A DNA stretch of 64,000 nucleotides from Tomocerus qinae (taxonomy: Eukaryota > Arthropoda > Collembola > Entomobryomorpha > Tomoceridae). The position numbers were made by a program, and so were the translations under genes. The stretch is from contig CM034547.1 in assembly GCA_020055645.1 (NCBI GenBank), positions 63,399,884 through 63,463,883 on the forward strand, given 5' to 3'. The notes under the pieces are model-generated. The model had not been told where the DNA came from, did no database searches, and saw nothing but the letters and a program-made list of their open reading frames with translations. Shown here piece after piece: positions 28,251-42,126 of the stretch. The stretch's first letter is position 1. Each line of letters begins with the position of its first letter.

Positions 28251-28534
28251 TTTCGTCGGGACTGGGATGAACGTAATTTCTTGGCGGTATGTTAAGTTGT
28301 GACGTAGTTTATGAACAGCCTCTTTCGGTGCTGTTTTGGAGTGAGTGAGCATAGCAAACAGCGTCGGCTTCCCTCGCCTCGTTGTATTCTCAAGCTCAGC
28401 TCAGAAGTCGGCAAGGCACTGTCAGCCATAACTGCTCCAATCTTCGACCGCGTCGTAAGCTCTACGAACCTCTTCGCTTCGTTGGGCTTTTCTTCGTAAA
28501 TTCTTCGACATCTCCAAAGGCCCAAGGGTCACAG
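28251..28534 (+). promoter_or_regulatory. Probable 5' UTR exon and promoter of the Rsf1-like gene
   Basis: A CpG-richer stretch ends in a good donor, GGGTCACAG|GTCAGT at 28534/28535, with the next acceptor at 28850 just before the start codon. The upstream limit is not known. The minus-strand open frame over it (28292-28525) is a composition effect. Confidence 0.4.
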
Positions 28535-28856
28535 GTCAGTTAAAACAACTCAAATTAACATTTATTTCATTCGTCATTCGTCAAAATTCATTTTTGGTTA
28601 TTGTCGTTATTTGCCGGTGTTTTGGGAAAGTTGGTCGGTTACTGAATTACTGATAGCGTGGTACTGAAGTAATGTAGTAGTGGCGGTTAATAGTTAACTT
28701 TGCTTTTATCACATTTCATCACTATTGCGAAGTTTAATAAGAAATATGCTTTTAATCATTTAATACCATTGGCTTTGCAGTAATGATGATGTTTTTGTCG
28801 TTTTGTTGAAGTGTGATCCCGCTAATGTTTTATTTTAAATTCTCTTACAGAAAATT

Positions 28857-31609
28857 ATGAGTAATACTCGATTATATGTTGGTGGGATTACTGATGAAGT
28901 AAAGAGAGAACATCTTGAAGATTTGTTCGGCAAATATGGAAAGTGTGAACACGTTTGGGTGGCCTTCAACCCTCCAGGATTTGCTTTCGTAAATTTTGAA
29001 ACCGAAGAGGCAGCTACTGATGCCGTAGAGGCACTTAACGGAGAAGAGTTCATGGGATGTAAATTGCGTGTTGAAGTGTCTCGCCCAAGGGCTTCCGGAG
29101 GTCGTGGTGGACGCGGTGGTGGTGGCAGAGGAGGAGGTGGATACGGAGGACGAGGTGGTGGTGGCGGTTACGGAGGTGGTGGTCGAGGCGGTGGCTACGG
29201 CGGCTCGGACGGATATCGAGGTGGTGGATCCAGAGGAGGTAAGATTGAAATATTGCTCATTATTTACGTTGACCATGTGATCTAAATAGAAAACTTCAAA
29301 GCAAATGAGACTGACCTTTCTGAATTCAATATTATATACGATTATAATTTTGTATTACGAACCGTCAAAGGACGTAAACGAGAGAGGATGAAAGAATTAT
29401 AATCACTTAGGTAGGTATTGTGATGCGTGTGCTTGCATGGTTGTGTGCGTGCATTATGTATTGATGATGATTAAATAATTATCTTGATTCATAGACATAG
29501 CTAATTGGTCATGGGATAATTTAATTAAATGTGGTGGTAGATAATAGGTACGTATTGTTTGTGTCATGTGTATACCTACCTAGTGATAGTATTATGTACT
29601 TTTTTCAATTAGTCAAGAAAACCTGTATGGTCGGGCTAATTGTTGTGTGTACATGAAAAATTTTGTGTCAGTTGAGTTTCAGATGAAAGACGAGTGAAGT
29701 GGCTGACATGAGAATGGATTGGCTTGCTGTCTGTTTCTCGTTTACGTACTTTGTCTGTTGTTGGCAAAAGGAGTCTTCTATCAGATCAGATGATCATATT
29801 TGATCCAGTTAGACGAGGAGTGCTTATGTGCTTGTGATGAATGGTTATTTAGGCGGATACCGTGACGGCGGTGGTCGTGGAGGTCGAGGCGGTGGATATG
29901 GTGGGGGAGGACGTGGAGGATCTCGAGGAAGCGGGGGTATGTATGATGACGGTGGTCGAGATGGTGGTGATGATTGGAACTAAGAGCTTTCAATGCTTTC
30001 CTACTTGGCCCATTCAGTCCTTGCTATTTTGATAGATCACATCTAACATACACGAGTACACTCATTGTCTTTTTTGTTTTTCTAATTTTTTGCAATTCTG
30101 TTATTGTTTTTTTTACTTGACAGAGAACTACTATTTACTTTAATTAACTTCCATTACGATCGTTTTCAGTGTCGCTCCCAATTGTATCCTTTTAAACGGA
30201 TTTGCTGTGATATTTATATCCCATGATGAATATATGTGACCTTAAACGAAACAGCAAATCAGTAACCGGTTAATCTTAGTTTCTATTCCGTTGCGGTTCT
30301 TATGTCATTAGTATGGGCTAAGATAATTGAGTCTTAATTTTTTACCCGTGAAACTAATTAATGTTGAAAGGTATTAATCTGTCATTTAAAATTTAAAGTT
30401 AACGTGCACAGTACCTGTGAAGTTAATTCTATTTGGCTAAAATGTATAAAAACAACGGGACGTAACTAAATTGATTTATTTGCACTGTTCGGTGACATAA
30501 ATACCTACATGATAAACTACAACTACTTCTGACTACAACACTGCTCTTCTACAACAAGAGAAATAGCAACAGGCACTACCCAATCAAGCCCTAAATAAAT
30601 TATTAAGATAACTACTAATTGTTGATAATAATGATGCATTCATGACGAGCAGTGCATTTTTTTGTATTGTTACACGCATTTTGCTTCGGTAGATGCTGTA
30701 ATTGATCGCAAAGTTGCTACTAAATGTATTTATATATTTAATGCTCATTTTGTGTACGGAAAAGCAATCTTTTCTGAAAAAAACGATAGGATTTATTAAA
30801 GCCTTGTGCGTACTTGAAAATTTCGTTTCTTCCCACTTCCGTTAGTTATGCCACTGCACGGATTTCCGTTTCGTTGCTTTATTAAGATATATTTACCTAC
30901 ATTGATTAAGCGCATTCTCACTTCGAAATACATTTACTTAACTAACGAGTCGGTGATTTATTTATTAAATTAGTTCGTAGGTTTGTGTGGCTGGGTTGAC
31001 TATTTTTCAATATCTTAGTTGATTGAAATGAATGGCTGCATTGTTTGGTCTTTTGACGTAATTGTTAGCATAGTAAACCAAACTAGTCAAATGTACGTAC
31101 TGGTGGTTTTGAATCATAAAAACTATTGTTAATGTTTTTAATGTTTAGTTAAGCGTGAAACTAATACTAAGTGCATATAATATATAATATACTATTGAAA
31201 TTTAAGTGCACTTGTAATTATCGTAAGACTCATGGAGGTAACTCTATAGATAAAGTTGTCGTTCGTGCGTAGTGTGTTATATTTTATATTTGGTTCAGAA
31301 TGGTCAGTCTGCTGCGAAAGTTTTCTCCTAAAGTGTAAACCTTACTAGCATTATTAGTTTTATCTTTAGAGATGAGATTGTTGAGTGAGAGTTTACTTGA
31401 CGTTGACTTACTTAACTAATGGTCGGTGGCTTGTAGGATTCAGAGGCGGTCGGGACGGTGGAAGTCGCAGTCGATATGACGACTATGGAAGCTCACGAGG
31501 AGGTGGTCGCGGAGGTGGAGGTTCTCGTGGGTTCTCATCCGGTGGTGGAGGTGGCAACTATTCCTCCTCTAGGTACCGCAGCCGCTCGCCAGTAGGCAGG
31601 GGAAGGTAA
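28857..31609 (+). CDS. Rsf1: RRM/RGG splicing regulator, Rsf1-like
   Basis: Exons 28857-29238, 29853-29936 and 31437-31609 encode 212 residues. Residues 5-75 form one RRM: RNP2 LYVGGI (6-11) and RNP1 GFAFVNFE (41-48), preceded by the NPPGFAFV signature shared with SRSF3/7- and Rsf1-type proteins. A long Gly/Arg region (RGG and GGYGG repeats) and a short SRYRSRSPVGRGR end follow; the RSRSPVG end resembles Drosophila Rsf1, a repressor of SR-protein splicing. The start is the first ATG after acceptor TCTCTTACAG|AAAATT, and it gives the RRM its normal beginning. Two alternative ends are visible: reading through 29936 into a stop at 29983 (170 residues), or splicing from 31605 to 33401. An SRSF3-like protein is the main other possibility. 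Confidence 0.85.
29937..29983 (+). CDS. Alternative C-terminus 1 of the Rsf1-like protein (unspliced)
   Basis: If the donor GGGG|GTATGT at 29936/29937 is not used, the frame continues MYDDGGRDGGDDWN to a TAA at 29981-29983. The Gly/Asp composition continues the RGG region smoothly, so this is likely a real alternative end with its own 3' UTR rather than chance read-through of an intron. Confidence 0.5.
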
Positions 31610-33400
31610 TCATTGCCGACTTGTCACAGTGACACGGGCACCTTAACACGTCGGTGTTCACTGCACGATCCTCACTTTTGATTTCTCAATCCATTTTCCC
31701 GATTCGATGGTAATTCCGTTCCTTTCAAGTTCAGATCTTTGAGGGACCACCGGCACAGTCCCTAGCCCGACACTTGGACCTTCCTGGTCAGCCATCCGTT
31801 TTGTACCATTGACCAATGCATGAATCCAGTCCCAGTGGACATGGACGGCCGCCCAAGGACATACTCTCTCACTCACTCTCTCTACAGATTATCGAAGGGA
31901 GGCTAAATCCATCTCTCAAGTCAGGGACATCACCTCATTCATTCAGTATCATCAAAATCCAATTAAATTTGAGTCAATCCAAGATTACTCCAAACAACCA
32001 AAACTCCTTCCTTATGTTCTGTTTATATTCCCTATACCACCTAAGTTCTCTCATTGTCACAAGTGTCACGTTAACATGTATTACCGTAATACCACCTTTT
32101 CATTGTCCGCTGTCCACTCACAATGTTCTGCATTGGACTTGTTATTATAATTACTAACTAACCCTCCTAATAATGCACACAAATCCGTGACCACCCTGAT
32201 CTTTTCAAAACATGTGACAAATAAAATCCAGGGCAGGCCTTTGTACATCTATTATCTTGTAACAACTTGCCAATTGTACTCTAACTGAATTAACACAATG
32301 ACACAAATATCAATGCTCTCTTCATCTCACTTTGGATAAGTGATGTAATATAGTACTGCCCGATAGCGACAGACAGCTGGAGAATTTTAAAGTATTGTAG
32401 CTGTAGGTCATAAAATGTAGAGTTTATTTTTTTAAATAGAACTTGAGCGAGAGCGTTTGACCTATTCAGAACCAAATTTAGAATATTGTGTAGGTGAATT
32501 CTGACTTAGACGTATTAATGAATATTTGTTTGTAGTTAATTATAAGGGAAAGTTATTGAGGATTTTCTCTTGTGTTCTGCATTGCAAGCTATTGGACAAG
32601 AAGTCTTAGAACCTTGTGCCGTGTCTCTCTCTAGTTGTTTAAGTATAACATGGTTAGGATTCATGAAAGTTGTGTGAGAAAGAGCCAGCGTGAGTCAGAC
32701 AGTTGTAAAAGGGGTATTTCCACCAGCTAGGGAGAAAATGTATTCATCGGATTAGCATGGACAGTCTAACCTAATAACAATAATCGTACTTACTTACCCC
32801 AAGTTTGTATTATTCACAATATAAATATAAAAGAAACTCTGCTGACAAAGGACGGGATTTACATACATAACGTAAGGAATCATAAAAATCATATCGTACA
32901 GTATTTTTGATAAGATTGAAGACTGAAAATGAGCAGAAGTAACAAGACTCGTTCGTAAGAAAGAAGTATACTTGAAAATGAGCCTGACTTGCCCAAACTG
33001 TGAGCATGATAACGTAGACAGGACAATTGAATCAGTTAAGTGAGCGAGATTGTTTATATTTATAGCAAAGTAGAGTTGAACATTATAAGTGTTAAATGAA
33101 AAGGTGCACATTTTGCTACAAGTGTTGTAGCGTTTTTGGCTTGGAACCATACGGGACTGTTGGTGGGGAATCAATCGATCACTTTTGAAACTTGAGGAAT
33201 CGTGTCGCAAAATGGAGAGGTGAATTGAATAAGTGAACCACACCGCGTCCTCGCAATTTCTAAAATAAAAGTACCTTACAATTCTAACTACCTACTACTA
33301 CTTACGATTAATATGTACCTAGCTACTGCTACAATAGCTAGTCTTTCTTATGGAAATAATTGAACTGACTCATAAGATTCTGTACTGCGAACATATGTAG
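31610..33400 (+). other. 3' UTR or alternative intron of the Rsf1-like gene
   Basis: 3' UTR for the 212-residue form, intron for the 237-residue form. AATAAA occurs near 32220 (ACAAATAAAATCC). No other coding signal; open frames on both strands here lack recognisable domains. Confidence 0.45.
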
Positions 33401-33479
33401 TGGCGGTTATGACTACGACGGGGGTTCATCCGGTGGGAGCTATTCTCGATCTGGCGGGGATGACTACGGCAGCTATTAA
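33401..33479 (+). CDS. Alternative C-terminal exon 3 of the Rsf1-like protein
   Basis: After acceptor CATATGTAG at 33392-33400, the frame reads GGYDYDGGSSGGSYSRSGGD, then DYGSY and a stop at 33477-33479. It joins in phase to a donor inside the previous exon (GGGGAAG|GTAATC, exon end 31605), replacing the RGR end with a Tyr/Gly/Ser tail and giving 237 residues. Composition and phase strongly support it as coding; usage needs transcript data. Confidence 0.65.
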
Positions 33480-36400
33480 TTAGTTGCGATCTCTAATACA
33501 ACCAAACCACATTTCACGCTATCAACTTGAGTTGACACTCCGCGAAAAGCCATTAGGAAAAACAAAAGGTACCGTAAACTGCCTCTCTTCAATAATTCGT
33601 TTCGTTGTTCAACTACCTCTACTACCTACTTGTTGTTGTTTGCTCTCTCACTTCGTTCCGAATTATAAAAGTCAGTCAAATGAACGTATGATTTTGATTT
33701 GCACTTGATACAATTAATTTTTGATCTCCAATTTCGATGATCTCCGCTCCGATACTAAGCCACAGGTTGCAAGCAAAAAAGCAAAGTACGCTCCTTTGGG
33801 ATATATTTTTCTAATGAATGACATTTCTCTCGTATCTGATTTGCTTCGACTTGTTTGATTGAAAGCAGTAATTCTCCTATCCTATGCTAGTCAATTAAAA
33901 TAATCCAGGGATTGGAATTGGAACATTTGCTTTTGACAGACAAAGTATACCAACGAGGGAACAGTTCTGCTGCGCGTAATTCGTAAAAGCTCTGTTAATT
34001 CTTGTGTATCTTCGAATGCAAAGAAATCGTTTCCTTCTAATTTTCCTAAAAGAGAAATGAAATCAAAATATGAATGCAATCAACTGGCTTAATACTGGAC
34101 TGTGATGAATCTTGTGTTCGCACCTTAAATGTTCTGTGATGAAAAGTGGACGATTCCACTTGTAATGAAACACTACCAAAAAATCCACTTTCGATACAAA
34201 TACCAATAATAGACTATTTTCTTGCATACATACCTACTTATAATACAATTATGATTGTTGTGATGATGATGAAAAGAATTTTTTGGACGATTACTCTTGA
34301 TTTTACACAGTTGTACAAAATACGAGCGATTGATTCTACGTCTTCGACTCTCCCTATCTACACACCAACAATTCATTTTCTACTTACCTATGCGAGTTCC
34401 TTGAGATTGACACCAACCATCATCCAACAACGGTCTATTCAATTGGTTGACAAACCTAAATCTTCTCCAACGAAAGATACTTCAACGACCGTTTTTGTCT
34501 TAGTGCTTCTTCTCGCGGGACTACTAACTACAAATCAGACACAATCAAATTAGCAATATCAAACTACGGTTCGGTACTCAACTTTTTTCTAACCTTCGCT
34601 CGTTTTGCCCTAATTATTCTTATTCTCAAAATATCCTTCATGCAGCAATATGTAAAATCGCACGTTAATTTCCGCGAAGTTCTCCGCTAGTGTTATAATT
34701 TTCAATACAATGTAATTATTTGCTTCTCTTCATTTCTCCCTCATGGAGCTACTAATTCGTTTTTTATAAAATTGTTGTTTTGTGTTGGCAACTCTCTTAA
34801 CGGACGTTCTACGCTCCAATGCAGAGCTTTTATTGTTTTTGTACCACCGCTCGATTTCCAAAATGCAATGCAATTGTCAACTCATGTCGTTACGTAACCC
34901 GTCTCTCCTCCCATTGACTCATCTTTGTTTAAAAATAATTATATTTTCTCCACAGATAAGTGTTGGATTATATCTTAGGCAGATTTTAAGACAAAGTCAA
35001 AAAAACTATAGACGCTGACGCTAGTTGTTTTTGTTACACAATCGTTTGTATTATAGTGTCTAGTTATATTATTGTCTATAGGAGCCAAGGATTTATTATT
35101 TAGTTTATTAGTAGACTGGAATTTAGAAACGCGGCTCTTATATTCATTTTTATCAACAGTGAGCAGGGAAATCGTCGACTTCAGGCTGATTTAATACATT
35201 AATATTAATGTTTATTTAATACATTAAAATATTTCATTCCTCATATTTGTACTCACAACGGTATGATTCTGTCCAACTGTAGAAATAAAAGCTACACTTT
35301 GTCCTAATGACTTTTACTATCAAACTTATTACTTGTTTTTATTTATAATTTCATGCACTTCTTCCATTGCAATAATCATTTTTCTTGGCTTATTTATTTA
35401 AATAGTTCTCATCTCAGATTATCTTTATCGAAAACTCTGAATAATAGAATCATTTAAGTAAATATAAAAGTAGTCGTAAGACATCTTAAGATATAAAAGG
35501 GCAGTTGGCATTTCATTGAAATATATTATAACACGTAATAACTGTTTACATCCTCATCAATTCATAGCAAATAGAAATAAGCATTTTTAACAAAGCGACC
35601 GCAACAAATAATGGAATGGAGAACCAAGCATGTACCCACTACTGTCTCAAGGTACAAATTGATGAATGTGAAAAGGGAAAAAAAATCATAATTCTCCTCA
35701 TGATACATGATACTGCCATAAGAATTTTCTCCGATCTAAAAGCACGAAAATGTACTGGACAAAAAATATCGCTATAACAGGCAAATATTATAAAAGAACA
35801 GAGACGTGCAAAGTATGGTTGGCAGTCAATGTTCAAACTTTAAAAGATTCTACAGTTTCTGTGCTATTGCATATTGACCACTTTTCCATTTTCCCAGTAC
35901 ATTATGCAAACCTTACTGTTGCACATCTCTGTAGTAGACATGAACAATTTTCGCCAAGTTACTGCATAATGTTCACATCGCTACTCTCATGCCATGCTTC
36001 ACTCACAAATACATTTGCATATACTTTACTCTCGTGTCGTAACGTAAAGAATTCCAGAGGGTGAGACTCCAAACTACAATGCCATACATGAAACGCGACC
36101 AAATGACCAAAATATTTTTTACATCTTTACTAGTTTCCATTCCTGCTGATGTTCATGAGTAAGACATGGACACAGCTGCCCACATTGACTACATACAGTC
36201 GGACTAACTGGACAAAGATTAAAGTATCAAACTCTTTGGATGGACGTTTTGCAAGTGTAACTGGCAGGCTACAAAAGTACCATTTATTTAGTCTAATTCT
36301 AAATAACAATACCTTGAAGTATTTATTGAATTGTAAAATTCAGACGGGCGCTGCGCGCTAGAGTGTGTTATGGAAAACCGGCACGGATTTTTTACCACAT

Positions 36401-39400
36401 TCAATCTCTATAAAGCGTAGTTTTCTGTCTTAATTAACTGAGCATAATTAATTTTTTAAAGTTAGGAATACGCTAAGAATTTCTGAACACCTTTTCTAAT
36501 AATTGTATTTATTTCATGAATAAATCGATATTAAATTATTGTTTCTTTAGAAGAATAACGTTAAAATAGTAGCATTTTATTGTATTAGTAAACGCCGACT
36601 TGTCTAGTATTATTGGTGTGCATCTATATTATTGTTTATTTACACCCACGTTTAATTCAAGACGTCATTAATGTTAATGTGTCATATGACCTATATGCAT
36701 TTGCTTGTACTAAGAGTAGAGTATAACGAAAAACTCCTTTAGCACTAGCCCTATGGTGTTCTTGGAATCTCTATAGTTTTCTTTATAGACAACTAAAATT
36801 AATTGTTCACTTAAATTGTAAGCTTGCAGCTCTCCTATCTGTCTTTAAAAAAATGTGTACGAACGATATGCTTAATAGGTCGAGTAAAATAGGTGACCAT
36901 TAAAAGTTGTGTGTGCAAAAATACAAAACTGCATTGTTATTTATTGTAAGGACTGCCATTGTCATCCTTCTAATAATAAATATTTCTGTGTCGTGAATTC
37001 CATTTTGTACCAGGATTTATAAAGGATCTATAAACTGTGGTACAAGTATAAAGTATACTGAGTTCACTATAAGGTTATAGGTCGTTAAAATAATGAGCCA
37101 TTTTCTATGCTCTTAGTAATAGTAATGTGTATAACTTACTGGAATGTTTTAATTTCTCTTATTTTCCGTTTTTAAGTTGCACTCACAAAGAAATAATTAG
37201 CTGCGACCTTTCATTAGTTTTTAGCTTTCCTTTTAATCACCACCATCCTGCATCTGCATCACTGACCTCTTTTTAACTTTCTGCTAATGAATATCGAACC
37301 GCCGCCGTTTATGCGACTTTATAAAACTTTACTATAATCTCAAAATTAATCTCTTTGGATGTGAAATGAACAGTTTTATGTCAGAGAATGTCACAACTAG
37401 TTAGTAATGCTAACATTGCTAACTAGCATTTCAGTTGAATGCATCTTATGCCATTGCGTACATATTTATTTAAAACAGTTGTCCCCACCTTTGAAAATCA
37501 ACCTTAGAAATTCAAGGATTTTATTCTGCTTCAATTGCATCACACTGCATCTGCATCAATGACTTTCTTTTTAACTACTGGTAATGAATATCGATCAAAC
37601 GACCACATTTCGGTCTATGCAAAATTGCAAATGCAACCTTCATACAAAGTATTCGGACTAGCTGGGGCAGAATGAAACTATTTATTATAATTAGTGTAGT
37701 GGGTCTTCGGGGTATATGAAGTTTAATATTCAGCATGCTACGTTCAGCGATCCAATAAGTCTTACTTATAAGCCCATCGCATTGGCTTCAGAAAAGCCTT
37801 TTAATAAATTTAGAGCCTAGTACAATAGGGTGCATTTCAAAATGAACAAATTAAGTTTCTTATTTGGACTAGAGGTAATAATGATTGAAATGCCCTTTTT
37901 AAGCATACCTTTGCATACTAAACGTAAAGCAGGGAAAATAACCCGTAGAAAAGTAACGTAATGTTTGAGAAGTCTCACTTTGAAGAATGAGTGGATATTA
38001 TTATATCTGGTTGTAGGTGGTCTATTAGTAGATGTTTTTGAATTTATTTATTTATAACGTTTTAACATTATTAATACATACATATAACTGTGGAACATTT
38101 TATAATTTTATACCACCTAATGTTAACATAATTCTCTCAAATTCTCATATCACACCTAAATGCTACAACTAACAATAACATGTAACATCTATGAACAACA
38201 TTTCTTGCAGACACTACATAATTTTACATTCTTCATGCTGATTGAATTCAATTGGAGAGAAGAGAACGTATTTTAGAAGCAGTAAGCAATAAACCGCTTT
38301 TACTTAAATGTAGTTTAATTATGTTTAATTAAAGATTGATGAATATTGTATTTGTAAGTATTTCTATAAGAATGGAATGAAATAATAATTAGCAGTAGGT
38401 AACAATAGGTACTAGGAATTAGGTTGGCTTTGCGATAACAAGTATAACATGGTGTATTAGGTACCTATATAGTTATATAGTAAGTTAGTTAGTACGGCAG
38501 TACATATTGTACGTAATATTTATCATTTGAAATAAGACATTTACGTTTCTATTGTACTATATGGCATATATTATTTGAGTCGACTGACAACAATGATAAA
38601 GTGAAATGTGAAATGTAGGGGCAACAAAATATATTTATTGTAGACATTATTATTAGTTACGAAAAGAACAAAATAATTACTAATAGTTGTAGCAGGTAAC
38701 CTTTTGGATCCCGTGAAGTGCCTGCTATTATTACATATTATATAGCTATAATAATGTAAATATTTGTAATTTTAGCAGTATCCTTTTGCAATTTCATACT
38801 AATTAGTTATACATAATAGTATCATCGTTTATATCAAGAGAACACTTTTATCTCCAAACTGTCCAAACCGCAGCGGTATTTATTGTGAGGTCATACTTAG
38901 ATATTAAAGTACAGATTACTTCATTCGTACATTGAAACAGGCGTCTAGCTAAACACTACCCAAATTACTAGCCAAGAGATTCTTAAAGGACAGACTTATA
39001 ATAATAAAATCCCATAATAGTATTTCCAATCTCATGTATTCCAATTTGGGTATTACGAAACGAATCTCGAGATTTGACAAAATAAGTATAACTTAAATAA
39101 ATGAATAGTAGAGAGACAGACACTCCTCGTAGTCGAATAATGTAATTACTTAAGACTGCGTTGGTTGGTTGGGTCATTTCATACAGTTGTATGTTTGCGG
39201 AGAGAGAGGTTTGTTTGAGGAAATGATCTTTCGTTCGCGAGTCAACTTACTATTCACAGTACAATACAATGATACAATTTACCTAAATACATTATTTTTG
39301 TAGTTTTTTGTATGATGTCTGTATCATCATCATTAGCGTGAGTATGGGCTAATTGACAAGACTATCTGAAAGGATGATTCACACAGAACACATAATATCT

Positions 39401-42126
39401 CTATCTACAGTATTATTTACAGAATCCGTTTGAAGTTACATATAGGTACATTACACACGACGATTAAAATACACTCATTCAGCTACTTTGCAGTAGACTT
39501 ACGTAGGGTAGGGTAAGTAATTCATAATGGATGTTTGTTTAACTAGCGTTGACGCATCATAAATTCGATAAACGTTGTAGTATACTTATTATGCTAATGT
39601 TATTGATTACGGTATGTTTAGCAGTGGTATAGTGTTATAGTCTATATCCGCCTTTTGGATCGTTCGCAATTGTTATAGTAGTAGTAGTTGAGTTACATAT
39701 ATTATAATATAGTGTAATTAAAGAGACGGTAAGTATGTATTACTTTCGATCTTTGTAATTTTGTACACAACATCTAAGGATGATTCATCTACTCTAGTAT
39801 TCTTTATGTTGATGTGACTTAATTTTATTATTACTTTGACGTGAGTTGAGTCTTTCTACTAATAACACCAACAAGCTCACTTTATTTCACATACTGCAAC
39901 CGTACAGATAATGTATGTATAATGTAGTTGAGTAGGATTGTGCAGGGCTTAATGATCTCGTGTCTTTCTTGATTCTTTCTGTCTCCCTGTCATGGCCCAC
40001 GACTGAACAACTACACATTTTAAGTCAATTCGACATGTTTTTGCTCCCTGTAGTTCACATTAGTTGTTGTGGCTGTGTGCATAATATGCGTAGATACGTT
40101 CCGGTGCTATTATTGTTTCATCTTCATTGTATGTATAGATTGTGTAAGTAGCTGCGTGTAAGTGAAACAAAGTTGGCTTTAGTACCACTACGCTAGGATT
40201 ACTACAAGAGTACTTGCTGCGTAGTAAATATCTCATAGCTTTATTACAAGATAACATTACACTAATAAACGAGCCTTTTTTTTCTTTTTCATCTTTTGGG
40301 CTCCCGTTAAGTTACATACATTTATATACACTAGCATTACTCTACATAATGACATTTACTATTCAACTCAGTATAGTAGACTTTCTGGGGTTCTTTTTTT
40401 ATATTAAATGGCTCAATAAACGCTTAAATGGTACAACATCTATATAAAGCTGTGGGTACGTATATTATAAGTATGGCTTACGCACGCTATATAACTTCAT
40501 GTGTAGTATACCATACTCTAGTTAGTTAGCAAAAAACAATAAAACCCCGACTGAGTAACTTCTCTTCAATCCCATACAAACCATTCCAGAATTCTCGTTT
40601 ACCTCCTTGTAATAGTTCCAACAATCCCTCAAGATGCATGCTTAGAAAACATACAGACTCAATCATAATATTATGTATAGGTAATTAATAAATTGGTGAA
40701 AGAAATATATTTAACTTATCATTATTATTACTAATCTTATTCACACTCTTTTGGATTCAATTTGAGATTCGATTTTCGACCCTTGCAACCACTAACGTAA
40801 TTTGGCAACTTTCTTATGTATCAATAGGGAATTATTTTTGCACTATAATATTAGCTACTGTCTATTGTCTACTTTCTACTTATTTTAGTAGCGTTTTTAT
40901 AGAGTCTTCTTTGAGTAGTAGTAGTCAGTATTTATTATTAATTTTTAGATTGCTCTTCTGTATTTGATTATTATGTATGTATGTATGTTATAGGTACAGT
41001 ACACTCTATCTGTATATAGTAGGTACGTCTTTCCTGTTTGTATTACAGATATTATTTCACTTTCACTTGTCTCTGGTGGAAAATGACAATAACAAATTGT
41101 GCTGTTGCTCCTGAAACAAACGAACCAGAATGGCATTGACAACTGCAAAGACAAGTGATGATGATGACGACGAATGACTAGAACTCAAATTAACTAATGC
41201 CATTTACAGAACTCATTGCATATTGCCATGCTCTTGCTATTGACGTGTCTATAATATTGTAGTACACATAATGCATAAGAATTAGGAAGAATCCGGAAAA
41301 ATCTCTTTCGCTGGAAGAGATAATAGTACCAATAAGTGTAGTATACTGAATGAGTTAATTATGTGCTTTTTGGATTAATAACACTAAGGAGAATTTATCA
41401 AAATGAGATTCACATGGCTTGTCAGTAGCTTATTATGCATACCTATGTGAATACAGATAGTACGGCATTTTGTATGCTTTCGAAGTGCAACGTGTAGAAA
41501 GGGTTGATGATGATTAAATGTTTTTGTTTGTGAGGTCCCCGAGTCGAGTTTTCTGGTGAATTTCTGCTAAGATTCCAATTAGTAGTTTACATGCTAAATA
41601 TATGATCAAATGTATACATAATATCAACATATACCTTCATGTGTATTATTATAACACTGACTGACACTGATTGCCAATGAGTATAGGTACCTAATAGTAG
41701 TTTATTTCTTTTTGTATTTAATGCTTTTGTATACGGTATAAGTAGGTATTATCTGTATTAGTATTACCAATTAGTAGATCCTGTCCTTATTTATAGTTAT
41801 TATTAGTACATAATAGTATTTATATTGTGTTTGTTGTGCACAACTCTTGAGTAGCTGATTTGACTTTGACCGTCACAATCGTTATACTTAACGACGACTC
41901 TACTTCAATATGTCTTCTCGGGGATTTTTATTGTTATTAGAAGGATGAGATATACACATTCTGTACTGTGCTGTTATAGGCTAGTACGACCGTAAGTAGA
42001 CAAGGAAATAAAGTAGAGTAAATGCGTTTGAGTTCATATGGAATGGTTTTCGAGAAGACAGACAATACGATTATCTAGCTGGAATTCATTTGACTATATT
42101 ATCTGTAAATATCTAAATCCTCCTCT
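33480..42126. other. 8.6-kb AT-rich interval between convergent genes
   Basis: No exon can be supported. It must contain the 3' UTRs of the Rsf1-like gene (+) and the Ig/FNIII gene (-). Several AATAAA words on the plus strand (for example AGAAATAAAAGC near 35281) and their inverse near 41701 and 41931 are possible 3' ends. A repeated word pair, CTGCATCTGCATCA then TAATGAATATCGA, occurs at about 37251 and 37546, and GAGAATGTCACAACTAGTTA occurs at about 37384 and again at about 42970. Confidence 0.5.

Noticed and set aside
34146-34553. 135-codon plus-strand open frame in the long convergent interval
   Set aside because: It lacks an ATG at its start, has low-complexity AT-driven composition and no recognised motif; probably chance within a 3' UTR.
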